Shown: positions 1 through 12,779 of the stretch, in pieces | Position numbering within the stretch: position 1 is the first letter of the stretch | Layout: every line of letters starts with the position of its first letter | Assembly: GCA_022605955.1 (NCBI GenBank) | Contig: JAKCOZ010000220.1 | Location: 248,001 to 312,000, forward strand | Length of the DNA stretch: 64,000 nt | Direction: 5' to 3' | Origin: Rallus limicola | Lineage: Eukaryota > Chordata > Aves > Gruiformes > Rallidae | Notes under the pieces: model-generated | The model's database searches: none | What the model saw: only the letters and a program-made list of their open reading frames with translations | What the model was told of the DNA's origin: nothing | Position numbers and translations under genes: made by a program

Positions 1-2681
1 ATAGCTTGTCTGAAACCTCCTAACAGGACACACCAGCAGACCCTGTCACTTTGGCTCTCAGCCTTTTCCTTTGCCTGGAAAGAGGGAACATGCCTGGAAC
101 CTCCTACGGTGCTTTTCTCGGCCCTAGCAGACTGCAGTTCAAAACATGCTAAACGTCCAGCAATAACTCCCAAAGTAAAGAAGCTAGGCCTGAAAGGCAT
201 AGCTTGTCTGAAACCTCCTAACAGGACACACGAGCAGACCCTGTCACTTTGGCTCTCAGCCTTTTCCTTTGCCTGGAAAGAGGGAACATGCCTGGAACCT
301 CCTACGGTGCTTTTCTCGGCCCTAGCAGACTGCAGTTCAAAACATGCTAAACGTCCAGCAATAACTCCCAAAGTAAAGAAGCTAGGCCTGAAAGGCATAG
401 CTTGTCTGAAACCTCCTAACAGGACACACGAGCAGACCCTGTCACTTTGGCTCTCAGCCTTTTCCTTTGCCTGGAAAGAGGGAACATGCCTGGAACCTCC
501 TACGGTGCTTTTCTCGGCCCTAGCAGACTGCAGTTCAAAACATGCTAAACGTCCAGCAATAACTCCCAAAGTAAAGAAGCTAGGCCTGAAAGGCATAGCT
601 TGTCTGAAACCTCCTAACAGGACACACGAGCAGACCCTGTCACTTTGGCTCTCAGCCTTTTCCTTTGCCTGGAAAGAGGGAACATGCCTGGAACCTCCTA
701 CAGTGCTTTTCTCGGCCCTAGCAGACTGCAGTTCAAAACATGCTAAACGTCCAGCAATAACTCCCAAAGTAAAGAAGCGAGGCCTGAAAGGCATAGCTTG
801 TCTGAAACCTCCTAACAGGACACACGAGCAGACCCTGTCACTTTGGCTCTCAGCCTTTTCCTTTGCCTGGAAAGAGGGAACATGCCTGGAACCTCCTACG
901 GTGCTTTTCTCGGCCCTAGCAGACTGCAGTTCAAAACATGCTAAACGTCCAGCAATAACTCCCAAAGTAAAGAAGCGAGGCCTGAAAGGCATAGCTTGTT
1001 TGAAACCTCCTAACAGGACACACGAGCAGACCCTGTCACTTTGGCTCTCAGCCTTTTCCTTTGCCTGGAAAGAGGGAACATGCCTGGAACCTCCTACGGT
1101 GCTTTTCTCGGCCCTAGAAGACTGCAGTTCAAAACATGCTAAACGTCCAGCAATAACTCCCAAAGTAAAGAAGCGAGGCCTGAAAGGCATAGCTTGTCTG
1201 AAACCTCCTAACAGGACACACGAGCAGACCCTGTCACTTTGGCTCTCAGCCTTTTCCTTTGCCTGGAAAGAGGGAACATGCCTGGAACCTCCTACGGTGC
1301 TTTTCTCGGCCCTAGCAGACTGCAGTTCAAAACATGCTAAACGTCCAGCAATAACTCCCAAAGTAAAGAAGCTAGGCCTGAAAGGCATAGCTTGTCTGAA
1401 ACCTCCTAACAGGACACACGAGCAGACCCTGTCACTTTGGCTCTCAGCCTTTTCCTTTGCCTGGAAAGAGGGAACATGCCTGGAACCTCCTACGGTGCTT
1501 TTCTCGGCCCTAGCAGACTGCAGTTCAAAACATGCTAAACGTCCAGCAATAACTCCCAAAGTAAAGAAGCTAGGCCTGAAAGGCATAGCTTGTCTGAAAC
1601 CTCCTAACAGGACACACGAGCAGACCCTGTCTGTTGGCTCTCAGCCTTTTCCTTTGCCTGGAAAGAGGGAACATGCCTGGAACCTCCTACTGTGCTTTTC
1701 TCGGCCCTAGCAGACTGCAGTTCAAAACATGCTAAACGTCCAGCAATAACTCCCAAAGTAAAGAAGCTAGGCCTGAAAGGCATAGCTTGTCTGAAACCTC
1801 CTAACAGGACACACGAGCAGACCCTGTCACTTTGGCTCTCAGCCTTTTCCTTTGCCTGGAAAGAGGGAACATGCCTGGATCCTCCTACGGTGCTTTTCTC
1901 GGCCCTAGCAGACTGCAGTTCAAAACATGCTAAACGTCCAGCAATAACTCCCAAAGTAAAGAAGCGAGGCCTGAAAGGCATAGCTTGTCTGAAACCTCCT
2001 AACAGGACACACGAGCAGACCCTGTCACTTTGGCTCTCAGCCTTTTCCTTTGCCTGGAAAGAGGGAACATGCCTGGAACCTCCTACGGTGCTTTTCTCGG
2101 CCCTAGCAGACTGCAGTTCAAAACATGCTAAACGTCCAGCAATAACTCCCAAAGTAAAGAAGCGAGGCCTGAAAGGCATAGCTTGTCTGAAACCTCCTAA
2201 CAGGACACACGAGCAGACCCTGTCACTTTGGCTCTCAGCCTTTTCCTTTGCCTGGAAAGAGGGAACATGCCTGGAACCTCCTACAGTGCTTTTCTCGGCC
2301 CTAGCAGACTGCAGTTCAAAACATGCTAAACGTCCAGCAATAACTCCCAAAGTAAAGAAGCTAGGCCTGAAAGGCATAGCTTGTCTGAAACCTCCTAACA
2401 GGACACACGAGCAGACCCTGTCACTTTGGCTCTCAGCCTTTTCCTTTGCCTGGAAAGAGGGAACATGCCTGGAACCTCCTACGGTGCTTTTCTCGGCCCT
2501 AGCAGACTGCAGTTCAAAACATGCTAAACGTCCAGCAATAACTCCCAAAGTAAAGAAGCGAGGCCTGAAAGGCATAGCTTGTCTGAAACCTCCTAACAGG
2601 ACACACGAGCAGACCCTGTCACTTTGGCTCTCAGCCTTTTCCTTTGCCTGGAAAGAGGGAACATGCCTGGAACCTCCTACG
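1..2681. repeat. Duplicated satellite segment, copy 1 (partner 28512-31192)
   Basis: This run of monomers shares an ordered set of rare variants with 28512-31192 at a constant offset of 28511 bp (144 monomers less 1 bp). The shared markers are CACCAGCAG in the first monomer, CTTGTTTGAAACC near 1000, CTAGAAGACTG near 1115 and a 197-bp monomer with CCCTGTCTGTTGGC near 1631. The copies differ at single sites, for example GGATCC at 1877 is present only here, and diverge after roughly 2.7 kb. Confidence 0.8.
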
Positions 2682-3077
2682 GTGCTTTTCTCGGCCCTAG
2701 CAGACTGCAGTTCAAAACATGCTAAACGTCCAGCAATAACTCCCAAAGTAAAGAAGCGAGGCCTGAAAGGCATAGCTTGTCTGAAACCTCCTAACAGGAC
2801 ACACGAGCAGACCCTGTCACTTTGGCTCTCAGCCTTTTCCTTTGCCTGGAAAGAGGGAACATGCCTGGAACCTCCTACGGTGCTTTTCTCGGCCCTAGCA
2901 GACTGCAGTTCAAAACATGCTAAAAGTCCAGCAATAACTCCCAAAGTAAAGAAGTGAGGCCTGAAAGGCATAGCTTGTCTGAAACCTCCTAACAGGACAC
3001 ACGAGCAGACCCTGTCACTTTGGCTCTCAGCCTTTTCCTTTGCCTGGAAAGAGGGAACATGCCTGGAACCTCCTACG

Positions 3078-5453
3078 GTGCTTTTCTCGGCCCTAGCAGA
3101 CTGCAGTTCAAAACATGCTAAACGTCCAGCAATAACTCCCAAAGTAAAGAAGCGAGGCCTGAAAGGCATAGCTTGTCTGAAACCTCCTAACAGGACACAC
3201 GAGCAGACCCTGTCACTTTGGCTCTCAGCCTTTTCCTTTGCCTGGAAAGAGGGAACATGCCTGGAACCTCCTACGGTGCTTTTCTCGGCCCTAGCAGACT
3301 GCAGTTCAAAACATGCTAAAAGTCCAGCAATAACTCCCAAAGTAAAGAAGTGAGGCCTGAAAGGCATAGCTTGTCTGAAACCTCCTAACAGGACACACGA
3401 GCAGACCCTGTCACTTTGGCTCTCAGCCTTTTCCTTTGCCTGGAAAGAGGGAACATGCCTGGAACCTCCTATGGTGCTTTTCTCGGCCCTAGCAGACTGC
3501 AGTTCAAAACATGCTAAACGTCCAGCAATAACTCCCAAAGTAAAGAAGCTAGGCCTGAAAGGCATAGCTTGTCTGAAACCTCCTAACAGGACACACGAGC
3601 AGACCCTGTCACTTTGGCTCTCAGCCTTTTCCTTTGCCTGGAAAGAGGGAACATGCCTGGAACATCCTACGGTGCTTTTCTCGGCCCTAGCAGACTGCAG
3701 ATCAAAACATGCTAAACGTCCAGCAATAATTCCCAAAATAAAGAAGCTAGGCCTGAAAGGCATAGCCTGTCTGAAACCTCCTAACAGGACACACCAGCAG
3801 ACCCTGTCACTTTGGCTCTCAGCCTTTTCCTTTGCCTGGAAAGAGGGAACATGCCTGGAACCTCCTACGGTGCTTTTCTCGGCCCTAGCAGACTGCAGTT
3901 CAAAACATGCTAAACGTCCAGCAATAACTCCCAAAGTAAAGAAGCTAGGCCTGAAAGGCATAGCTTGTCTGAAACCTCCTAACAGGACACACGAGCAGAC
4001 CCTGTCACTTTGGCTCTCAGCCTTTTCCTTTGCCTGGAAAGAGGGAACATGCCTGGAACCTCCTACGGTGCTTTTCTCGGCCCTAGCAGACTGCAGTTCA
4101 AAACATGCTAAACGTCCAGCAATAACTCCCAAAGTAAAGAAGCGAGGCCTGAAAGGCATAGCTTGTCTGAAACCTCCTAACAGGACACACGAGCAGACCC
4201 TGTCACTTTGGCTCTCAGCCTTTTCCTTTGCCTGGAAAGAGGGAACATGCCTGGAACCTCCTACAGTGCTTTTCTCGGCCCTAGCAGACTGCAGTTCAAA
4301 ACATGCTAAACGTCCAGCAATAACTCCCAAAGTAAAGAAGCGAGGCCTGAAAGGCATAGCTTGTCTGAAACCTCCTAACAGGACACACGAGCAGACCCTG
4401 TCACTTTGGCTCTCAGCCTTTTCCTTTGCCTGGAAAGAGGGAACATGCCTGGAACCTCCTACGGTGATTTTCTCGGCCCTAGCAGACTGCAGTTCAAAAC
4501 ATACTAAACGTCCAGCAATAACTCCCAAAGTAAAGAAGCGAGGCCTGAAAGGCATAGCTTGTCTGAAACCTCCTAACAGGACACACGAGCAGCCCCTGTC
4601 ACTTTGGCTCTCAGCCTTTTCCTTTGCCTGGAAAGAGGGAACATGCCTGGAACCTCCTACGGTGCTTTTCTCGGCCCTAGCAGACTGCAGTTCAAAACAT
4701 GCTAAACGTCCAGCAATAACTCCCAAAGTAAAGAAGCTAGGCCTGAAAGGCATAGCTTGTCTGAAACCTCCTAACAGGACACACGAGCAGACCCTGTCAC
4801 TTTGGCTCTCAGCCTTTTCCTTTGCCTGGAAAGAGGGAACATGCCTGGAACCTCCTACGGTGCTTTTCTCGGCCCTAGCAGACTGCAGTTCAAAACATGC
4901 TAAACGTCCAGCAATAACTCCCAAAGTAAAGAAGCAAGGCCTGAAAGGCATAGCTTGTCTGAAACCTCCTAACAGGACACACGAGCAGACCCTGTCACTT
5001 TGGCTCTCAGCCTTTTCCTTTGCCTGGAAAGAGGGAACATGCCTGGAACCTCCTACGGTGCTTTTCTCGGCCCTAGCAGACTGCAGTTCAAAACATGCTA
5101 AACGTCCAGCAATAACTCCCAAAGTAAAGAAGCGAGGCCTGAAAGGCATAGCTTGTCTGAAACCTCCTAACAGGACACACGAGCAGACCCTGTCACTTTG
5201 GCTCTCAGCCTTTTCCTTTGCCTGGAAAGAGGGAACATGCCTGGAACCTCCTACGGTGCTTTTCTCGGCCCTAGCAGACTGCAGTTCAAAACATGCTAAA
5301 AGTCCAGCAATAACTCCCAAAGTAAAGAAGTGAGGCCTGAAAGGCATAGCTTGTCTGAAACCTCCTAACAGGACACACGAGCAGACCCTGTCACTTTGGC
5401 TCTCAGCCTTTTCCTTTGCCTGGAAAGAGGGAACATGCCTGGAACCTCCTACG
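3078..5453. repeat. 12-monomer higher-order repeat (2376 bp), copy A
   Basis: Twelve consecutive monomers recur in the same order in 5454-7829. Distinctive members are a TATGGTGC monomer (3471), a diverged monomer with CAGATCA, AATTCCC, AAAATAAAG and AGCCTGT (3672-3869), a GTGATTTTC/CATACTAAAC monomer (4464) and a GCAAGG monomer (4860). The only difference I found from copy B is G at 3201 versus C at 5577. Confidence 0.9.
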
Positions 5454-7829
5454 GTGCTTTTCTCGGCCCTAGCAGACTGCAGTTCAAAACATGCTAAACG
5501 TCCAGCAATAACTCCCAAAGTAAAGAAGCGAGGCCTGAAAGGCATAGCTTGTCTGAAACCTCCTAACAGGACACACCAGCAGACCCTGTCACTTTGGCTC
5601 TCAGCCTTTTCCTTTGCCTGGAAAGAGGGAACATGCCTGGAACCTCCTACGGTGCTTTTCTCGGCCCTAGCAGACTGCAGTTCAAAACATGCTAAAAGTC
5701 CAGCAATAACTCCCAAAGTAAAGAAGTGAGGCCTGAAAGGCATAGCTTGTCTGAAACCTCCTAACAGGACACACGAGCAGACCCTGTCACTTTGGCTCTC
5801 AGCCTTTTCCTTTGCCTGGAAAGAGGGAACATGCCTGGAACCTCCTATGGTGCTTTTCTCGGCCCTAGCAGACTGCAGTTCAAAACATGCTAAACGTCCA
5901 GCAATAACTCCCAAAGTAAAGAAGCTAGGCCTGAAAGGCATAGCTTGTCTGAAACCTCCTAACAGGACACACGAGCAGACCCTGTCACTTTGGCTCTCAG
6001 CCTTTTCCTTTGCCTGGAAAGAGGGAACATGCCTGGAACATCCTACGGTGCTTTTCTCGGCCCTAGCAGACTGCAGATCAAAACATGCTAAACGTCCAGC
6101 AATAATTCCCAAAATAAAGAAGCTAGGCCTGAAAGGCATAGCCTGTCTGAAACCTCCTAACAGGACACACCAGCAGACCCTGTCACTTTGGCTCTCAGCC
6201 TTTTCCTTTGCCTGGAAAGAGGGAACATGCCTGGAACCTCCTACGGTGCTTTTCTCGGCCCTAGCAGACTGCAGTTCAAAACATGCTAAACGTCCAGCAA
6301 TAACTCCCAAAGTAAAGAAGCTAGGCCTGAAAGGCATAGCTTGTCTGAAACCTCCTAACAGGACACACGAGCAGACCCTGTCACTTTGGCTCTCAGCCTT
6401 TTCCTTTGCCTGGAAAGAGGGAACATGCCTGGAACCTCCTACGGTGCTTTTCTCGGCCCTAGCAGACTGCAGTTCAAAACATGCTAAACGTCCAGCAATA
6501 ACTCCCAAAGTAAAGAAGCGAGGCCTGAAAGGCATAGCTTGTCTGAAACCTCCTAACAGGACACACGAGCAGACCCTGTCACTTTGGCTCTCAGCCTTTT
6601 CCTTTGCCTGGAAAGAGGGAACATGCCTGGAACCTCCTACAGTGCTTTTCTCGGCCCTAGCAGACTGCAGTTCAAAACATGCTAAACGTCCAGCAATAAC
6701 TCCCAAAGTAAAGAAGCGAGGCCTGAAAGGCATAGCTTGTCTGAAACCTCCTAACAGGACACACGAGCAGACCCTGTCACTTTGGCTCTCAGCCTTTTCC
6801 TTTGCCTGGAAAGAGGGAACATGCCTGGAACCTCCTACGGTGATTTTCTCGGCCCTAGCAGACTGCAGTTCAAAACATACTAAACGTCCAGCAATAACTC
6901 CCAAAGTAAAGAAGCGAGGCCTGAAAGGCATAGCTTGTCTGAAACCTCCTAACAGGACACACGAGCAGCCCCTGTCACTTTGGCTCTCAGCCTTTTCCTT
7001 TGCCTGGAAAGAGGGAACATGCCTGGAACCTCCTACGGTGCTTTTCTCGGCCCTAGCAGACTGCAGTTCAAAACATGCTAAACGTCCAGCAATAACTCCC
7101 AAAGTAAAGAAGCTAGGCCTGAAAGGCATAGCTTGTCTGAAACCTCCTAACAGGACACACGAGCAGACCCTGTCACTTTGGCTCTCAGCCTTTTCCTTTG
7201 CCTGGAAAGAGGGAACATGCCTGGAACCTCCTACGGTGCTTTTCTCGGCCCTAGCAGACTGCAGTTCAAAACATGCTAAACGTCCAGCAATAACTCCCAA
7301 AGTAAAGAAGCAAGGCCTGAAAGGCATAGCTTGTCTGAAACCTCCTAACAGGACACACGAGCAGACCCTGTCACTTTGGCTCTCAGCCTTTTCCTTTGCC
7401 TGGAAAGAGGGAACATGCCTGGAACCTCCTACGGTGCTTTTCTCGGCCCTAGCAGACTGCAGTTCAAAACATGCTAAACGTCCAGCAATAACTCCCAAAG
7501 TAAAGAAGCGAGGCCTGAAAGGCATAGCTTGTCTGAAACCTCCTAACAGGACACACGAGCAGACCCTGTCACTTTGGCTCTCAGCCTTTTCCTTTGCCTG
7601 GAAAGAGGGAACATGCCTGGAACCTCCTACGGTGCTTTTCTCGGCCCTAGCAGACTGCAGTTCAAAACATGCTAAAAGTCCAGCAATAACTCCCAAAGTA
7701 AAGAAGTGAGGCCTGAAAGGCATAGCTTGTCTGAAACCTCCTAACAGGACACACGAGCAGACCCTGTCACTTTGGCTCTCAGCCTTTTCCTTTGCCTGGA
7801 AAGAGGGAACATGCCTGGAACCTCCTACG
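5454..7829. repeat. 12-monomer higher-order repeat (2376 bp), copy B
   Basis: This is an adjacent, nearly identical copy of 3078-5453 at an offset of 2376 bp (12 x 198). A third repeat of its first monomer starts at 7830, after which the monomer order changes. Near identity indicates very recent unequal exchange, or possibly an assembly duplication. Confidence 0.9.
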
Positions 7830-10205
7830 GTGCTTTTCTCGGCCCTAGCAGACTGCAGTTCAAAACATGCTAAACGTCCAGCAATAACTCCCAAAGTAAA
7901 GAAGCGAGGCCTGAAAGGCATAGCTTGTCTGAAACCTCCTAACAGGACACACCAGCAGACCCTGTCACTTTGGCTCTCAGCCTTTTCCTTTGCCTGGAAA
8001 GAGGGAACATGCCTGGAACCTCCTACGGTGCTTTTCTCGGCCCTAGCAGACTGCAGTTCAAAACATGCTAAACGTCCAGCAATAACTCCCAAAGTAAAGA
8101 AGCTAGGCCTGAAAGGCATAGCTTGTCTGAAACCTCCTAACAGGACACACGAGCAGCCCCTGTCACTTTGGCTCTCAGCCTTTTCCTTTGCCTGGAAAGA
8201 GGGAACATGCCTGGAACCTCCTACGGTGCTTTTCTCGGCCCTAGCAGACTGCAGTTCAAAACATGCTAAACGTCCAGCAATAACTCCCAAAGTAAAGAAG
8301 CGAGGCCTGAAAGGCATAGCTTGTCTGAAACCTCCTAACAGGACACACGAGCAGACCCTGTCACTTTGGCTCTCAGCCTTTTCCTTTGCCTGGAAAGAGG
8401 GAACATGCCTGGAACCTCCTACGGTGCTTTTCTCGGCCCTAGCAGACTGCAGTTCAAAACATGCTAAACGTCCAGCAATAACTCCCAAAGTAAAGAAGCG
8501 AGGCCTGAAAGGCATAGCTTGTCTGAAACCTCCTAACAGGACACACGAGCAGACCCTGTCACTTTGGCTCTCAGCCTTTTCCTTTGCCTGGAAAGAGGGA
8601 ACATGCCTGGAACCTCCTACGGTGCTTTTCTCGGCCCTAGCAGACTGCAGTTCAAAACATGATAAACGTCCAGCAATAACTCCCAAAGTAAAGAAGCTAG
8701 GCCTGAAAGGCATAGCTTGTCTTAAACCTCCTAACAGGACACACGAGCAGACCCTGTCACTTTGGCTCTCAGCCTTTTCCTTTGCCTGGAAAGAGGGAAC
8801 ATGCCTGGAACTTCCTACGGTGCTTTTCTCGGCCCTAGCAGACTGCAGTTCAAAACATGCTAAACGTCCAGCAATAACTCCCAAAGTAAAGAAGCGAGGC
8901 CTGAAAGGCATAGCTTGTCTGAAACCTCCTAACAGGACACACGAGCAGACCCTGTCACTTTGGCTCTCAGCCTTTTCCTTTGCCTGGAAAGAGGGAACAT
9001 GCCTGGAACCTTCTACAGTGCTTTTCTCGGCCCTAGCAGACTGCAGTTCAAAACATGCTAAACGTCCAGCAATAACTCCCAAAGTAAAGAAGCGAGGCCT
9101 GAAAGGCATAGCTTGTCTGAAACCTCCTAACAGGACACACGAGCAGACCCTGTCACTTTGGCTCTCAGCCTTTTCCTTTGCCTGGAAAGAGGGAACATGC
9201 CTGGAACCTCCTACGGTGCTTTTCTCGGCCCTAGCAGACTGCAGTTCAAAACATGCTAAACGTCCAGCAATAACTCCCAAAGTAAAGAAGCGAGGCCTGA
9301 AAGGCATAGCTTGTCTGAAACCTCCTAACAGGACACACCAGCAGACCCTGTCACTTTGGCTCTCAGCCTTTTCCTTTGCCTGGAAAGAGGGAACATGCCT
9401 GGAACCTCCTACGGTGCTTTTCTCGGCCCTAGCAGACTGCAGTTCAAAACATGCTAAACGTCCAGCAATAACTCCCAAAGTAAAGAAGCTAGGCCTGAAA
9501 GGCATAGCTTGTCTGAAACCTCCTAACAGGACACACGAGCAGCCCCTGTCACTTTGGCTCTCAGCCTTTTCCTTTGCCTGGAAAGAGGGAACATGCCTGG
9601 AACCTCCTACGGTGCTTTTCTCGGCCCTAGCAGACTGCAGTTCAAAACATGCTAAACGTCCAGCAATAACTCCCAAAGTAAAGAAGCGAGGCCTGAAAGG
9701 CATAGCTTGTCTGAAACCTCCTAACAGGACACACGAGCAGACCCTGTCACTTTGGCTCTCAGCCTTTTCCTTTGCCTGGAAAGAGGGAACATGCCTGGAA
9801 CCTCCTACGGTGCTTTTCTCAGCCCTAGCAGACTGCAGTTAAAAACATGCTAAACGTCCAGCAATAACTCCCAAAGTAAAGAAGCGAGGCCTGAAAGGCA
9901 TAGCTTGTCTGAAACCTCCTAACAGGACACACGAGCAGACCCTGTCACTTTGGCTCTCAGCCTTTTCCTTTGCCTGGAAAGAGGGAACATGCCTGGAACC
10001 TCCTACAGTGCTTTTCTCGGCCCTAGCAGACTGCAGTTCAAAACATGCTAAACGTCCAGCAATAACTCCCAAAGTAAAGAAGCGAGGCCTGAAAGGCATA
10101 GCTTGTCTGAAACCTCCTAACAGGACACACGAGCAGACCCTGTCACTTTGGCTCTCAGCCTTTTCCTTTGCCTGGAAAGAGGGAACATGCCTGGAACCTC
10201 CTACG
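7830..10205. repeat. 12-monomer block, copy 1 of a pair 25 monomers apart
   Basis: This block recurs at 12780-15155 (offset 4950 bp = 25 x 198). Shared rare variants are CATGATAAAC with CTTAAACC (8622 monomer), GGAACTTCC near 8810 and the pair CTCAGCCC / CAGTTAAAAAC (9810 monomer). A visible difference is CCTTCTACAG near 9010, which the partner lacks. Confidence 0.88.
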
Positions 10206-12779
10206 GTGCTTTTCTCGGCCCTAGCAGACTGCAGTTCAAAACATGCTAAACGTCCAGCAATAACTCCCAAAGTAAAGAAGCGAGGCCTGAAAGGCATAGC
10301 TTGTCTGAAACCTCCTAACAGGACACACGAGCAGACCCTGTCACTTTGGCTCTCAGCCTTTTCCTTTGCCTGGAAAGAGGGAACATGCCTGGAACCTCCT
10401 ACGGTGCTTTTCTTGGCCCTAGCAGACTGCAGTTCAAAACATGCTAAACGTCCAGCAATAACTCCCAAAGTAAAGAAGCTAGGCCTGAAAGGCATAGCTT
10501 GTCTGAAACCTCCTAACAGGACACACGAGCAGCCCCTGTCACTTTGGCTCTCAGCCTTTTCCTTTGCCTGGAAAGAGGGAACATGCCTGGAACCTCCTAC
10601 GGTGCTTTTCTCGGCCCTAGCAGACTGCAGTTCAAAACATGCTAAACGTCCAGCAATAACTCCCAAAGTAAAGAAGCGAGGCCTGAAAGGCATAGCTTGT
10701 CTGAAACCTCCTAACAGGACACACCAGCAGACCCTGTCACTTTGGCTCTCAGCCTTTTCCTTTGCCTGGAAAGAGGGAACATGCCTGGAACCTCCTACGG
10801 TGCTTTTCTCGGCCCTAGCAGACTGCAGTTCAAAACATGCTAAACGTCCAGCAATAACTCCCAAAGTAAAGAAGCGAGGCCTGAAAGGCATAGCTTGTCT
10901 GAAACCTCCTAACAGGACACACGAGCAGACCCTGTCACTTTGGCTCTCAGCCTTTTCCTTTGCCTGGAAAGAGGGAACATGCCTGGAACCTCCTACGGTG
11001 CTTTTCTCGGCCCTAGCAGACTGCAGTTCAAAACATGCTAAACGTCCAGCAATAACTCCCAAAGTAAAGAAGCTAGGCCTGAAAGGCATAGCTTGTCTGA
11101 AACCTCCTAACAGGACACACGAGCAGACCCTGTCACTTTGGCTCTCAGCCTTTTCCTTTGCCTGGAAAGAGGGAACATGCCTGGAACCTCCTACGGTGCT
11201 TTTCTCGGCCCTAGCAGACTGCAGTTCAAAACATGCTAAACGTCCAGCAATAACTCCCAAAGTAAAGAAGCTAGGCCTGAAAGGCATAGCTTGTCTGAAA
11301 CCTCCTAACAGGACACACGAGCAGACCCTGTCACTTTGGCTCTCAGCCTTTTCCTTTGCCTGGAAAGAGGGAACATGCCTGGAACCTCCTACGGTGCTTT
11401 TCTCGGCCCTAGCAGACTGCAGTTCAAAACATGCTAAACGTCCAGCAATAACTCCCAAAGTAAAGAAGCGAGGCCTGAAAGGCATAGCTTGTCTGAAACC
11501 TCCTAACAGGACACACGAGGAGACCCTGTCACTTTGGCTCTCAGCCTTTTCCTTTGCCTGGAAAGAGGGAACATGCCTGGAACCTCCTACAGTGCTTTTC
11601 TCGGCCCTAGCAGACTGCAGTTCAAAACATGCTAAACGTCCAGCAATAACTCCCAAAGTAAAGAAGCGAGGCCTGAAAGGCATAGCTTGTCTGAAACCTC
11701 CTAACAGGACACACGAGCAGACCCTGTCACTTTGGCTCTCAGCCTTTTCCTTTGCCTGGAAAGAGGGAACATGCCTGGAACCTCCTACGGTGCTTTTCTC
11801 GGCCCTAGCAGACTGCAGTTCAAAACATGCTAAACGTCCAGCAATAACTCCCAAAGTAAAGAAGCGAGGCCTGAAAGGCATAGCTTGTCTGAAACCTCCT
11901 AACAGGACACACGAGCAGACCCTGTCACTTTGGCTCTCAGCCTTTTCCTTTGCCTGGAAAGAGGGAACATGCCTGGAACCTCCTACGGTGCTTTTCTCGG
12001 CCCTAGCAGACTGCAGTTCAAAACATGCTAAACGTCCAGCAATAACTCCCAAAGTAAAGAAGCTAGGCCTGAAAGGCATAGCTTGTCTGAAACCTCCTAA
12101 CAGGACACACGAGCAGACCCTGTCACTTTGGCTCTCAGCCTTTTCCTTTGCCTGGAAAGAGGGAACATGCCTGGAACCTCCTACGGTGCTTTTCTCGGCC
12201 CTAGCAGACTGCAGTTCAAAACATGCTAAACGTCCAGCAATAACTCCCAAAGTAAAGAAGCAAGGCCTGAAAGGCATAGCTTGTCTGAAACCTCCTAACA
12301 GGACACCCGAGCAGACCCTGTCACTTTGGCTCTCAGCCTTTTCCTTTGCCTGGAAAGAGGGAACATGCCTGGAACCTCCTACGGTGCTTTTCTCGGCCCT
12401 AGCAGACTGCAGTTCAAAACATGCTAAACGTCCAGCAATAACTCCCAAAGTAAAGAAGCGAGGCCTGAAAGGCATAGCTTGTCTGAAACCTCCTAACAGG
12501 ACACACGAGCAGACCCTGTCACTTTGGCTCTCAGCCTTTTCCTTTGCCTGGAAAGAGGGAACATGCCTGGAACCTCCTACGGTGCTTTTCTCGGCCCTAG
12601 CAGACTGCAGTTCAAAACATGCTAAAAGTCCAGCAATAACTCCCAAAGTAAAGAAGTGAGGCCTGAAAGGCATAGCTTGTCTGAAACCTCCTAACAGGAC
12701 ACACGAGCAGACCCTGTCACTTTGGCTCTCAGCCTTTTCCTTTGCCTGGAAAGAGGGAACATGCCTGGAACCTCCTACG

